From CAZGMC01 sp964526565 (GTDB lineage Bacteria; Pseudomonadota; Alphaproteobacteria; DSM-16000; Inquilinaceae), in contig CAZGMC010000010.1 in the NCBI GenBank assembly GCA_964526565.1, forward strand, positions 1 through 60,879: DNA of 60,879 nt, read 5' to 3'. Every line of letters starts with the position of its first letter. Positions within the stretch are counted from its first letter, which is position 1. The notes under the pieces are model-generated. The model worked only from the letters and a program-made list of their open reading frames with translations. It had not been told where the DNA came from and ran no database searches. A program made the position numbers and the translations under genes. This document shows positions 19,344 through 27,755 of this stretch, one piece after another.

Positions 19344-19661
19344 ATGTCCGAGATGACCGACACGCCCCCGGTCGACGAGACCGACCCGATCTACATCCAG
19401 CGCCGCATGCTGCGGTTCCGCAGCTGGCACCGCGGCACCAAGGAGGCCGACCTTCTGCTCGGCAGCTTCTGCGACCGCTACGTGCACAGCTTCACGCCGG
19501 AGCAGCTCAGCCGCTACGAGGCGTTGCTTGAAGCCGCCGATCACGACATATTCAACTGGAAGCTGGGCCGCGCCCCGGTGCCGCCGGAGCACGACCACGA
19601 CGTCATGGCGCTGCTCATGACGCACCACTTCGTTGACGTGATCGATCCCGACCTGACCTGA
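19344..19661 (+). CDS. sdhE: Succinate dehydrogenase assembly factor SdhE (flavinator)
   Basis: 105 residues. The signature RGTKEADLLLGSF (Arg30-Gly31...Glu34...Asp36) is the RGxxE motif that contacts the flavoprotein and promotes covalent FAD attachment to SdhA. The following helices (LSRYEALLEAADHDIFNW) complete the five-helix fold. It is commonly found beside recG and mfd in alphaproteobacteria, as here. A run of CCTGA pentamers ends the gene. Confidence 0.93.
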   Translation: MSEMTDTPPVDETDPIYIQRRMLRFRSWHRGTKEADLLLGSFCDRYVHSFTPEQLSRYEALLEAADHDIFNWKLGRAPVPPEHDHDVMALLMTHHFVDVIDPDLT

Positions 19662-19686
19662 CCTGACCCGATCCGCCCCGACCCCC

Positions 19687-22600
19687 ATGGACCTCGATTC
19701 CGCCCGGCCGGGCCGCCGCGTCGTCGCCGGCGCGCCCGAGGGCCACGACGCCCGCGTCCTGGCCGAGTTCGCCCGCCGCCGCGGCGACCTGGGCGTGCTG
19801 CACGTCGCCATCGACGATGCCCGCGCCGCGCGCCTGGCCGAGACGCTGGCCTTCTTCGATCCCGGCCTGGACGTGGTCATGGTCCCGGCCTGGGACTGCC
19901 TGCCCTATGACCGGGTCTCCCCCAATGGCGAGATCGTCGCCCGCCGCATCGCCGCCCTGACCGCGCTGGTGTCGGCGGGCGCGCCCGGCCGGCCGCGGCT
20001 GGTGCTGACCACCGTCAACGCCGTCCTGCAGCGGGTGCCGCCGCGGTCCGCCTTCACCGAGGCGACCTTCACCGCCCGTCCCGGCGACCGCATCAACCTG
20101 GACGAACTGCAGGCCTTCCTGGTCCGCAACGGCTATGGTCGCGCCCAGACCGTGCGCGAGCCGGGCGAGTACGCCGTGCGCGGCGGCATCGTCGACCTGT
20201 TCCCGCCCGGCAGCGACGAGCCGCTGCGCCTCGACCTGTTCGGCGACGAGCTGGAGGCGGTGCGCTCGTTCGATTCGCTGACCCAGCGCACCACCGGCAC
20301 CCGCGACGGCACCGCGCTGATGCCGATGAGCGAACTGTCCCTCGACCCCGACTCGATCGCCCGGTTCCGCTTCGGCTATCGCGAGCTGTTCGGCGCCGTC
20401 ACCGGCGACGACCCGCTCTACGAGGCGGTCAGCGAGGGCCGCAAGCACGCCGGCATGGAACACTGGCTGCCGCTGTTCCATGCCGAGATGGCAACGCTGC
20501 CCGACTATGTGCCCGGCGCCATGGTCACCCTGGACCATCAGGCCGAACAGGCGCGCGATGCCCGCCTGGGCCAGATCGCCGAGTTCCACGAGGCGCGCCA
20601 GACGTTCATGGCCACCGGCGTGCAGTCCGGCGCCCCGGTCTACAAGCCGTTGCCGCCCGACCGGCTGTACCTGACCGCAGCGGAGTGGGAAGGCCTGCTC
20701 GCCACCCGCGCCGTGGCCCAGCTCTCGCCGTTCGCGGCGCCGGGCCAGGGGGCGGACCAGGGGGCGGACCAGGGCGTGGGCCAGGGCGCGGGCCAGGGCG
20801 CGGGCCAGGGGGCGCTGGATGCCGGCGGCCGGCGCGGCCGCGACTTCGCCGACGCCCGCGCCCAGCCCGACGTCAACCCGTTCGACGCGGTGCGCGAGCA
20901 TGCCGCTGCCCTGCGCAGCGACGGCCGCCGCGTCATGATCGCCGGCTACACCGCCGGTGCCCGCGAGCGCCTGTGCCACCTGCTGCACGAGCACGGCATG
21001 ACCGAGGTCGCCGCTGCCGGCAGCTGGGCCGAGGCGCAGGGACTGGACGGCCGCCGCGTCGCCGCGGTGGTGCTGCCGATCGAGACCGGCTTCACCGCGC
21101 CCGATCTCGCCGTTATCACCGAGCAGGACATCCTGGGCGAGCGCCTGGCGCGGCCGGTGCGCCGGCGCCGCCGCGGCGACCAGTTCATCGCCGAGGTCTC
21201 GTCGCTGGCCCCCGACGACCTGGTCGTCCACGCCGACCACGGCATCGGCCGCTACGAGGGCCTGGAAACGCTGACAGTCTCCGGCGCCCCGCACGACTGC
21301 CTGCGCCTGGTCTATGCCGACGGCGACAAGCTGTTCGTGCCGGTCGAGAACATCGAGGTGCTGTCGCGCTTCGGCCCCGCCGAGGCCGGCGCGGCGCTGG
21401 ACAAGCTGGGCGGCGCCGGCTGGCAGGCGCGCAAGGCCCGCGTCAAGAAGCGGCTGAAGGACCTGGCCGAGGAGCTGCTGCGCATTGCCGCCGCCCGTCA
21501 CCTGAAGCAGACCGACCCGCTGGAGCCGCCCGAGGGCCAGTACGACGAGTTCGCCGCCCGCTTCCCCTATCCGGAAACCGAAGACCAGCTGCGCGCCATC
21601 GAGGAGGTGCTGGACGACCTGAACAACGACAAGCCGATGGACCGGCTGATCTGCGGCGACGTCGGCTTCGGCAAGACCGAGGTGGCGCTGCGCGCCGCCT
21701 TCATCGCGGCGATGAACGGCGGCCAGGTCGCCGTCGTCGTGCCGACCACGCTGCTCGCCCGCCAGCATTTCCGCACCTTCCAGGAGCGGTTCCGCGGCTT
21801 TCCGGTGCGCGTCGGCCTCCTGTCACGGCTGGTCTCGGCCAAGGACACCAGGGCGGTCAAGGACGGCCTGGCCGACGGCAGCATCGACGTGGTGGTCGGC
21901 ACCCACGCGCTGCTGGGCAAGGGGATCAGGTTCAGCCGCCTCGAACTGCTGATCGTCGACGAGGAGCAGCACTTTGGCGTCAAGCAGAAGGAACGGCTCA
22001 AGCAGCTCCGCGCCAACGTCCATGTTCTGACCCTGACCGCCACGCCGATCCCGCGCACCCTGCAGATGGCGCTGACCGGGGTGCGCGAGCTGTCGCTGAT
22101 CGCCACGCCGCCGATCGACCGGCTGGCGGTGCGCACGTTCGTGCTGCCCTTCGATCCGGTGATCGTGCGCGAAGCGATCCTGCGCGAGCACTTTCGCGGC
22201 GGTCAGACCTACTATGTGTGCCCGCGTGTGGAGGACCTGCCCAAGGTCTACGACCAGATCAAGGAGCTGGTCCCGGAAGTCAAGATCGCCGTCGGGCACG
22301 GCCGCATTGGTGCCGCGCAGATCGAGGAGGTCATGTCGGGTTTCTACGACCGGCACTATGACGTGCTGCTCAGCACCTCGATCGTCGAGTCCGGCCTGGA
22401 TATTCCCTCGGCCAACACCCTGGTCGTGCACCGCGCCGACATGTTCGGGCTGGCCCAGCTCTATCAGCTGCGCGGGCGCATCGGCCGCGCCAAGGTGCGC
22501 GGTTATGCCTACCTGACCTATGCGCCGCACAAGGCGCTGTCGCAGACCGCCCAGCAGCGCCTGCACGTGATCGAGACGCTGGACAGCCTGGGCGCCGGCT

Positions 22601-23214
22601 TCTCGCTGGCCAGCCACGACATGGACATCCGTGGCGCCGGCAACCTGCTGGGCGAGGAGCAGTCCGGCCATATCCGCGAGGTCGGCGCCGAACTGTACCA
22701 GCAGATGCTGGAGGAGGCGGTGGCGGCGGCGCGCGGCGGCCTGGTCGCCGAGGAGGCCGAGGAGTCGTGGACGCCGCAGATCAACCTGGGCATGCCGGTG
22801 CTGATCCCGGAGGGCTACGTCGCCGACCTGCACGTGCGGCTCGACCTGTACCGGCGCATCGCGCGCCTGGTCGACCGTGCCGAGATCGACGCCTTCGCCG
22901 CCGAGCTGATCGACCGGTTCGGGCCGCTGCCCGACGAGGTCGAGAACCTGCTGACGCTGATTGCCCTGAAACGCCTGTGCAAGGCGGCCGGAGTGGAGAA
23001 GCTGGAGGCCGGGCCGAAGGGCGCGGTCGTCTCGTTCCGCAACAACGCCTTCGCCCGGCCCGACCGGCTGGTGCAGTTCATTTCCGGTCAGGCCGGGGCG
23101 ATCAAGCTGCGCCCCGACCACAGGCTCGTGCTGATGCGCCCGTGGCAGACGCCGCAGAGCCGCGTCGACGGCGCCCGCAAGCTGGTCCAGCGGCTCGCCG
23201 ATCTGGCGGCCTGA
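19687..23214 (+). CDS. mfd: Transcription-repair coupling factor Mfd
   Basis: 1175 residues. The UvrB-homologous N-terminal modules come first, then the RNA-polymerase-interacting domain near residue 510 (DDLVVHADHGIGRYEGLE), the translocase with Walker A GDVGFGKT (about 655) and motif II DEEQ (about 758), the TRG motif region and the C-terminal TRCF domain that contacts UvrA. It removes stalled RNA polymerase and recruits excision repair. Oddity: residues about 352-377 are a Gly/Gln/Ala-rich insertion encoded by tandem repeats between the UvrB-like part and the RID. It follows sdhE by 25 bases. Confidence 0.97.
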   Translation: MDLDSARPGRRVVAGAPEGHDARVLAEFARRRGDLGVLHVAIDDARAARLAETLAFFDPGLDVVMVPAWDCLPYDRVSPNGEIVARRIAALTALVSAGAPGRPRLVLTTVNAVLQRVPPRSAFTEATFTARPGDRINLDELQAFLVRNGYGRAQTVREPGEYAVRGGIVDLFPPGSDEPLRLDLFGDELEAVRSFDSLTQRTTGTRDGTALMPMSELSLDPDSIARFRFGYRELFGAVTGDDPLYEAVSEGRKHAGMEHWLPLFHAEMATLPDYVPGAMVTLDHQAEQARDARLGQIAEFHEARQTFMATGVQSGAPVYKPLPPDRLYLTAAEWEGLLATRAVAQLSPFAAPGQGADQGADQGVGQGAGQGAGQGALDAGGRRGRDFADARAQPDVNPFDAVREHAAALRSDGRRVMIAGYTAGARERLCHLLHEHGMTEVAAAGSWAEAQGLDGRRVAAVVLPIETGFTAPDLAVITEQDILGERLARPVRRRRRGDQFIAEVSSLAPDDLVVHADHGIGRYEGLETLTVSGAPHDCLRLVYADGDKLFVPVENIEVLSRFGPAEAGAALDKLGGAGWQARKARVKKRLKDLAEELLRIAAARHLKQTDPLEPPEGQYDEFAARFPYPETEDQLRAIEEVLDDLNNDKPMDRLICGDVGFGKTEVALRAAFIAAMNGGQVAVVVPTTLLARQHFRTFQERFRGFPVRVGLLSRLVSAKDTRAVKDGLADGSIDVVVGTHALLGKGIRFSRLELLIVDEEQHFGVKQKERLKQLRANVHVLTLTATPIPRTLQMALTGVRELSLIATPPIDRLAVRTFVLPFDPVIVREAILREHFRGGQTYYVCPRVEDLPKVYDQIKELVPEVKIAVGHGRIGAAQIEEVMSGFYDRHYDVLLSTSIVESGLDIPSANTLVVHRADMFGLAQLYQLRGRIGRAKVRGYAYLTYAPHKALSQTAQQRLHVIETLDSLGAGFSLASHDMDIRGAGNLLGEEQSGHIREVGAELYQQMLEEAVAAARGGLVAEEAEESWTPQINLGMPVLIPEGYVADLHVRLDLYRRIARLVDRAEIDAFAAELIDRFGPLPDEVENLLTLIALKRLCKAAGVEKLEAGPKGAVVSFRNNAFARPDRLVQFISGQAGAIKLRPDHRLVLMRPWQTPQSRVDGARKLVQRLADLAA
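20742..20817 (+). repeat. Tandem repeat in mfd (12-bp units, GQGA/DQ type)
   Basis: Units such as ggccagggcgcg and gaccagggggcg repeat about six times in frame. They encode a Gly-Gln-Ala/Asp-rich insert that is not part of the normal Mfd fold. Confidence 0.85.
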
Positions 23215-23237
23215 CGATCGGGCGGCCTGACGGCGCC

Positions 23238-23900
23238 TCAGGTGCTGTAGGCGGGGGCCTCGGACATGCCGGGCTGGGCCTCGGCCAAGTCGAACAGCGG
23301 CAGGAACACGCCGGGCTCCTGGGCACCGGACAGGGCGAAGCGGCCGTCGAACACGTAGCAGGGCACCGCCTGGATGCCCATCTGGCGGGCGGTCGCGTCG
23401 GCGGTGCGGATATCGACGGCGTCCCGGTCGCTGGCCAGATGGTCACGCACCGCCTGCGGGTCGGCGCCCAGCTCGCCGGCCAGGTCGGCCAGCACGTCGT
23501 GCCGGCCGATGTCCAGGCCGCGCTGGAAATAGGCCTGGAACAGGGCGTCGACCGTGACCGAGGCGTCCAGTCCCGCCAGCGTCAGGAACCGCAGCAGCCG
23601 GTGCGCGTCCAGCGTATTGGGCGTGCAGCCGATGTCGTCGAGGTGGAGCGTCAGGCCGTCGCGGGCCGCCGTCTCGGCGACCATGGCATAGACCTGCCGG
23701 GCCCGCTCGACCCCGCCGAACTTGGCGGCCATGTAGGCGCGCCGGTCCATGCCGCCCGGCGGGACATTGGGGTTGAGCTGGAACGGCCGCCACCGCACCG
23801 CCAGCGGCAGGCGGGGCCGCTGGGCGAGCGCGCGCTCCAGCCGGCGCTTGCCGATGAAGCACCACGGGCAGACGAAGTCCTGGAACACGTCGATCATCAT
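23238..23900 (-). CDS. DsbA-family oxidoreductase, FrnE-like
   Basis: 220 residues. Thioredoxin-fold protein with CPWC at residues 11-14, and the FrnE/2-hydroxychromene-isomerase-like pattern W.PFQLNP followed by a helical insertion and a cis-Pro segment GIQAVPCYVF. Cytosolic, since no signal peptide is present. Likely a dithiol-disulfide oxidoreductase whose partner is unknown. Convergent with mfd. Confidence 0.9.
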   Translation of the reverse strand: MMIDVFQDFVCPWCFIGKRRLERALAQRPRLPLAVRWRPFQLNPNVPPGGMDRRAYMAAKFGGVERARQVYAMVAETAARDGLTLHLDDIGCTPNTLDAHRLLRFLTLAGLDASVTVDALFQAYFQRGLDIGRHDVLADLAGELGADPQAVRDHLASDRDAVDIRTADATARQMGIQAVPCYVFDGRFALSGAQEPGVFLPLFDLAEAQPGMSEAPAYST

Positions 23901-24035
23901 TGCGCAGAGCGTATGCGGATTCGGCGCCCCGTGCGAGACCGAACCGACGGGAAAACGCCGCCGCAGCCGCCGGTGAACGGCTTGTTAACCGTGTGCCGAT
24001 AGCCTGGTTCCGGTTCTGCAAGGGAAGGCTTTGCC

Positions 24036-24473
24036 ATGGCCGACGAATACCTGCCGCGCGCGGTGGCCAAGGCCGTGGCCCAGGCCTCGGGCGACCGCAA
24101 GGCGGCGGCGCGCCTGCTGCTGCGCCGCGCGGCGGCCGACGAACGGCTGCTCAAGGCCCTGGTCGGGCCGTACATGCCCGGCATCGTCGCCCAGGCGGTG
24201 CAGCGCCACGGCACCACGGCCGGCAGGACCGGCGCCGGGGCTGGGGCCGGGACCGAGCCTGGCCCGGTCCGCGGGCGAGCCCTCGGCAGCGCCGACCTGG
24301 ACGTGGTCATCGGCCGCCTCGGCCAGGACATCGGCACGGCCGCCGTGCACGACGGCCCGGCCGCCCTGCTCGGCCGCGAGCCCCGCCCCAAGGCCGGCCC
24401 CGGCCACGAACAGGCCCTGCGCACCATCGCCAAGGCCTTCGCCCGGAAGCGGCTGGAGGGGGAGGCGGTGTAG
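24036..24473 (+). CDS. Hypothetical protein, Ala/Arg-rich
   Basis: 145 residues, not assigned to a family. The first 50 residues form a helical region rich in Ala, Arg and Leu (RAVAKAVAQ, LLLRRAAADERLLKALVGPYMPGIVAQAV). A Gly-rich repetitive linker follows, then another helical region. ATG 24036 has aaggga nine bases upstream, which supports it as a real gene. No signal peptide or membrane segment. The function is unknown. Confidence 0.65.
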   Translation: MADEYLPRAVAKAVAQASGDRKAAARLLLRRAAADERLLKALVGPYMPGIVAQAVQRHGTTAGRTGAGAGAGTEPGPVRGRALGSADLDVVIGRLGQDIGTAAVHDGPAALLGREPRPKAGPGHEQALRTIAKAFARKRLEGEAV

Positions 24474-24499
24474 AGGCGGTCCTTTCCGTCGGTCCTACC

Positions 24500-24608
24500 C
24501 GCCATTGCGAGCGCAGCGAAGGAATCCAGGCCTGGCACCGCCGGATTGGCAAGTCATCGATCGCACTTGCGGCGCCACTGGATTGCTGCGCTGCGCTCGC
24601 AATGACGG
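24500..24608. repeat. Palindromic intergenic repeat element (REP/MITE-like)
   Basis: The arms ccgccattgcgagcgcagcg at 24500-24519 and, on the other side, ctgcgctgcgctcgcaatgacgg ending at 24608 are near-perfect inverted repeats. Inner ggaatccagg / actggattgc segments extend the pairing. This is the familiar CGTCATTGCGAGCG...CAATGACGG palindrome scattered through many alphaproteobacterial genomes. It lies between convergent genes and may act as a transcription end. Confidence 0.85.
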
Positions 24609-24645
24609 AATCGAGAGCGGAAGTCTTAGGATTGACAAGCAGAAA

Positions 24646-25371
24646 CTACAAGGCTCCGGGCCTCGAGATTTTCATCAACGTCTCCTCATCTCCACCGGAC
24701 AGCGCATGCCGGCCCTGCACGTCGAACGGTTTGCCTCGGGCCGGCTGGAGGCACACCGACAGCGCATCGATCACCAGCGGCTCTTCCGTAACCCCGGCCG
24801 TGCGCGGCGCCAGGGCCGCCACGGCGCGGTCGCGGGTCGCCGGATCCAGGTTGTCGGTCAGGGTCATGTGGAACCGGAATTCGTCCAGCACGTAGGGGTA
24901 GCCCCACTGGTCCAGCAGTGCCTGCTGGCGCTCGCTCAGGGCGGAGGCGTTGCGTCGTGCCCGGTCGTGGTCGGACAGGAGCGCGCGGAACGGGTCGAAG
25001 GCCTGGACCACGTCGGCCGCCAGGGCGTCCAGGGCCGGGCAGGGCGCCGCCGGCACCAGGGCGACGAAGCCGCCGATGGTGCCGAGGCGCAGCGGCGGTG
25101 CCGTCACGGGTGCCCGCGTCGCCGCGAACGCCGCCACGGCTTCGGCCAGCTCCACCTCCGTCCGCTCCTCGGCCAGTTCGAACGGTGCCTTCAGGGTGGC
25201 GTGGAAGCCGTAGCGGCGCGGCGCCGCGGTGATGGCCGCCACGTCCAGGCCGGGCACCTGCGGCTGCGGCAGATCCTGCGCCGTGGCCATGTCCCGCCCC
25301 AGCCAGCCATTGCCCAGGGTGGCCAGCGGGCTGCCCGGCGGCGGTGTGTAGTAGAGCGCGTAGCGGACCAT
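24646..25371 (-). CDS. DUF1045 family, 2H-phosphoesterase-like protein
   Basis: 241 residues. It has the start RYALYYTPPPGSPL typical of DUF1045 and two H-x-T motifs, His57-Ala-Thr in YGFHATL and another near residue 170 in FRFHMTL. These are the active-site pair of the 2H phosphoesterase superfamily, which acts on cyclic phosphates. DUF1045 proteins often travel with phosphonate genes, but none are present here. The start is set at the family-like ATG 25371. Paired with the upstream HD hydrolase, 14 bases apart. Confidence 0.85.
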   Translation of the reverse strand: MVRYALYYTPPPGSPLATLGNGWLGRDMATAQDLPQPQVPGLDVAAITAAPRRYGFHATLKAPFELAEERTEVELAEAVAAFAATRAPVTAPPLRLGTIGGFVALVPAAPCPALDALAADVVQAFDPFRALLSDHDRARRNASALSERQQALLDQWGYPYVLDEFRFHMTLTDNLDPATRDRAVAALAPRTAGVTEEPLVIDALSVCLQPARGKPFDVQGRHALSGGDEETLMKISRPGAL

Positions 25372-25385
25372 GGGCGGGACCTTTC

Positions 25386-25964
25386 TCAGCGGCGGAACAA
25401 CTGGTCGAAGCGGGTCAGGTAGGCGTCCTTGACCTCGCCGGGCGGGCGCGGCGCCAGCGGGCCGGAGCGTGCCTTGCGCCGGTAGCCGAGCACGCGCCGC
25501 GCCTCCGGCTCGGTGAACCCGGCCAGGTCGACGGCCTCGGAGAACGCCGCCGTCTTGTCGGCACGCTTGATCACCCGCGCGACGGCGGCCGGCAGGCACG
25601 GCGGCAGGCCGAAGCGGATGTGTACGGCCTCCTGCAGCAGCGACTCGATGCGCTTGTAGTCGCCGCCGACGGCCGCCTTGAACGGGGTGATCATGTCGCC
25701 GATGACGTACTCCGGGGCGTCGTGGAGCAGCGCCGCCAGCCGCCAGCGGCGCTCCAGGTCGGGCTGCCCGGCCCGCGCCAGCTCCTCCACCACCAGGCAG
25801 TGCTGGGCCACAGAGAACGCGTAGTCGCCGCGGGTCTGGCCGTTCCAGCGGGCGACGCGGGCCAGGCCGTGGGCGATGTCCTCGATCTCGATGTCCACCG
25901 GCGAGGGGTCGAGCAGGTTGAGGCGGCGGCCGCTGAGCATGCGTTGCCAGGCGCGCATCCGCAA
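25386..25964 (-). CDS. HD-domain hydrolase, YfbR-like 5'-nucleotidase
   Basis: 192 residues. HD metal-binding pattern with His55 in SVAQHC, His81-Asp82 in LLHDAPEYVIGDM and a later Asp in KRADKTAAF. The order and spacing resemble YfbR, which dephosphorylates deoxynucleoside monophosphates. Together with the following 2H phosphoesterase it suggests a small nucleotide/cyclic-phosphate processing unit, but that link is inference. Confidence 0.82.
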   Translation of the reverse strand: MRMRAWQRMLSGRRLNLLDPSPVDIEIEDIAHGLARVARWNGQTRGDYAFSVAQHCLVVEELARAGQPDLERRWRLAALLHDAPEYVIGDMITPFKAAVGGDYKRIESLLQEAVHIRFGLPPCLPAAVARVIKRADKTAAFSEAVDLAGFTEPEARRVLGYRRKARSGPLAPRPPGEVKDAYLTRFDQLFRR

Positions 25965-25978
25965 AGCGTCTTCTTCCG

Positions 25979-26013
25979 CAGTTACGGGAGCGGTTACGGG
26001 AGCGGTTACGGGA
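25979..26013. repeat. 12-bp tandem repeat gttacgggagcg x3
   Basis: Three copies in the gap between the divergent HD-hydrolase and SprA-related genes. A second short duplication (acaacgacccgttaag / acaacgatccgttaag) lies at about 26114-26147. Confidence 0.85.
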
Positions 26014-26225
26014 CGGCGGCGGAAGGCCGGCCGCGGAACATGACGGCAACCGTTACCGGCCGGGGCGGCGCCCGTCCAGCCCTTGTGCGGCTGTTCGCTC
26101 GAGTCCGCACCGGGACAACGACCCGTTAAGACAACGATCCGTTAAGACTCGGCCGGTCATGATGGCGCGAGCCGTTCTCAGGCCATGCCTGCGGACGGAG
26201 CGACGTGCCAGGAGTCGCGCCCGCC

Positions 26226-26951
26226 ATGCTTGTCAGTCCAGCCGGCGTCGCGCCATTGCGCTTCAGCGGCGTTTCCGCCCCGGCCGCCGGCCAGCCGGGG
26301 GTGCCGGCAGCGCAGCGGAGCGCCGCCCCGTCGCCCGCGCCGGGTGCCACTCCGGTCGCTGCGGTCGCGCCGGTCGCGGCAACCGAAACGGCGGTGGCGG
26401 TGCGTGCGCCGGACAAGGCCGAAGCCGCCTCCGGCCTGACGAAGGAGGAGCGGGCCAAGGTCGAGGCGCTGAAACGCCGCGATGCCGAGGTGCGCGCCCA
26501 TGAGCAGGCTCATGCCGCCGTCGGCGGCCCCTATGCCGGCGCGCCGCAATACGAGTACGAACAGGGGCCTGACGGCCGGCGGTATGCGGTCGGCGGCTCG
26601 GTCTCGATCGACGTGACGCCGATCAGCGGCGATCCCGAGGCGACCATCGCCAAGATGGAGGTCGTCAAGCGCGCCGCCCTGGCCCCGACCGAGCCGTCCG
26701 CCGCCGACCGCGCCGTCGCCCGCCAGGCCGACCAGCACCTGCAGGAGGCCAGGGCCGAGCTGCTGCGCCAGCGGGCAGCCGGCGCCAGCGGCGCCGAACC
26801 GGCGAGCGAGGCCGCCGGTTTCCCCGGCCACGGCGCCACCGCCCACGGCGCGGCGGCCGACCTCGCCCGCGCCATCGCCGCCTATGCCGCGACGCCGGCC
26901 GGCGCCGCGGGCGCAAGACCGGAGCCGGTCCTTCTTCGGACGATCGCCTGA
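26226..26951 (+). CDS. SprA-related putative metalloprotease
   Basis: 241 residues. A low-complexity Ala/Pro N-terminal third is followed by the SprA-related core: RDAEVRAHEQAHAAVGG with His92-Glu93-x-x-His96 (HExxH zinc-binding pattern), then YEYEQGPDGRRYAVGG and SIDVTP. Family members have been annotated as putative metalloproteases, but activity is not established. The ATG at 26226 is preferred, with GGAG upstream; a GTG at 26205 is possible. No signal peptide is evident. Confidence 0.82.
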   Translation: MLVSPAGVAPLRFSGVSAPAAGQPGVPAAQRSAAPSPAPGATPVAAVAPVAATETAVAVRAPDKAEAASGLTKEERAKVEALKRRDAEVRAHEQAHAAVGGPYAGAPQYEYEQGPDGRRYAVGGSVSIDVTPISGDPEATIAKMEVVKRAALAPTEPSAADRAVARQADQHLQEARAELLRQRAAGASGAEPASEAAGFPGHGATAHGAAADLARAIAAYAATPAGAAGARPEPVLLRTIA

Positions 26952-26966
26952 GGCCGCAGCTGATCC

Positions 26967-27728
26967 CTAGCCGCCAGGCCGCGGCGCCAGCGACCGCAAG
27001 GCCCGCCTGCAGATGCGGCGCGTCGCCGGCGACTCGGACAGCCGCGCCCATTGACCGCAGACGTCCCGCACCCAGTCGGGATCGTCCTTGCCGGCATCGT
27101 TGAGCCAGTTGCCCACGGAGTCCTGGACATAGGCGGACGGGTCGCTGCGCAGCGGCTCGATGATGGGCAGGCCCAGCCGCGGGCTGCGCTTCAGCGCCGG
27201 CAGGTGCGCACACCAGACGCCGCGCGGCCGGGTTGCCTCGCTGGCGAAGCGCCGAAGCCGTTCGGACCCGTCCGTGGTCCACGGCACCAGCAGCGCGATG
27301 GCCGCCTCCAGCTCCCTGGCCAGGTGCGGGCGGACCGCCATCCAGGCCCATTCGCGCACGCCGAAATGGGGGTCGTCGGCAAGCGGCCGGATGGCCTGCA
27401 GCCGTTCGTCCAGCCGACGGTCCGGGCGGGCGCCGATCGCGAAACAGGCCCAGCCGCGCACCGTATCGGACGGGTGCCGCTGCAGCCGCGCCAGTCCGGC
27501 GTCCGCCAGGCAGTCGACCAGCAGGTCGCCCAGCAGCGCCATGCGGCGGGAGATGCCCTGGGTCCGCGCCGTGCGCACGCGGTCCACGGCCGCCTTGCCG
27601 ACTTCGGGGATGCAGGCCTCAAGCAGGGCGGCGAAGTCGACGGCCAGGCATTCCGTCAACGTGGTCGTCTGCGCCTCGCCCGCGTTCAGCGTGGCCAGCC
27701 GCTGCGGATCGATGTCGGCCACCTTCAT
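26967..27728 (-). CDS. DNA alkylation repair protein, AlkC/HEAT-like
   Basis: 253 residues, all-helical HEAT-like repeats. The block FASEATRPRGVWCAHLPAL, then PIIEPLRSDPSAYVQDSVGNWLNDAGKDDPDWV, is the conserved core of the AlkC/AlkD-type alkylpurine DNA glycosylase family. It removes bulky or cationic alkylated bases without base flipping. It is a single gene convergent with the SprA-related gene. Confidence 0.85.
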   Translation of the reverse strand: MKVADIDPQRLATLNAGEAQTTTLTECLAVDFAALLEACIPEVGKAAVDRVRTARTQGISRRMALLGDLLVDCLADAGLARLQRHPSDTVRGWACFAIGARPDRRLDERLQAIRPLADDPHFGVREWAWMAVRPHLARELEAAIALLVPWTTDGSERLRRFASEATRPRGVWCAHLPALKRSPRLGLPIIEPLRSDPSAYVQDSVGNWLNDAGKDDPDWVRDVCGQWARLSESPATRRICRRALRSLAPRPGG

Positions 27729-27755
27729 GGCGCGATATCCTTGACGCCTGGGGCG

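Noticed and set aside
23214..23238. Rho-independent terminator between convergent mfd and the FrnE-like gene
   Set aside because: Only 23 bases between the stops, with no convincing hairpin and T tract.
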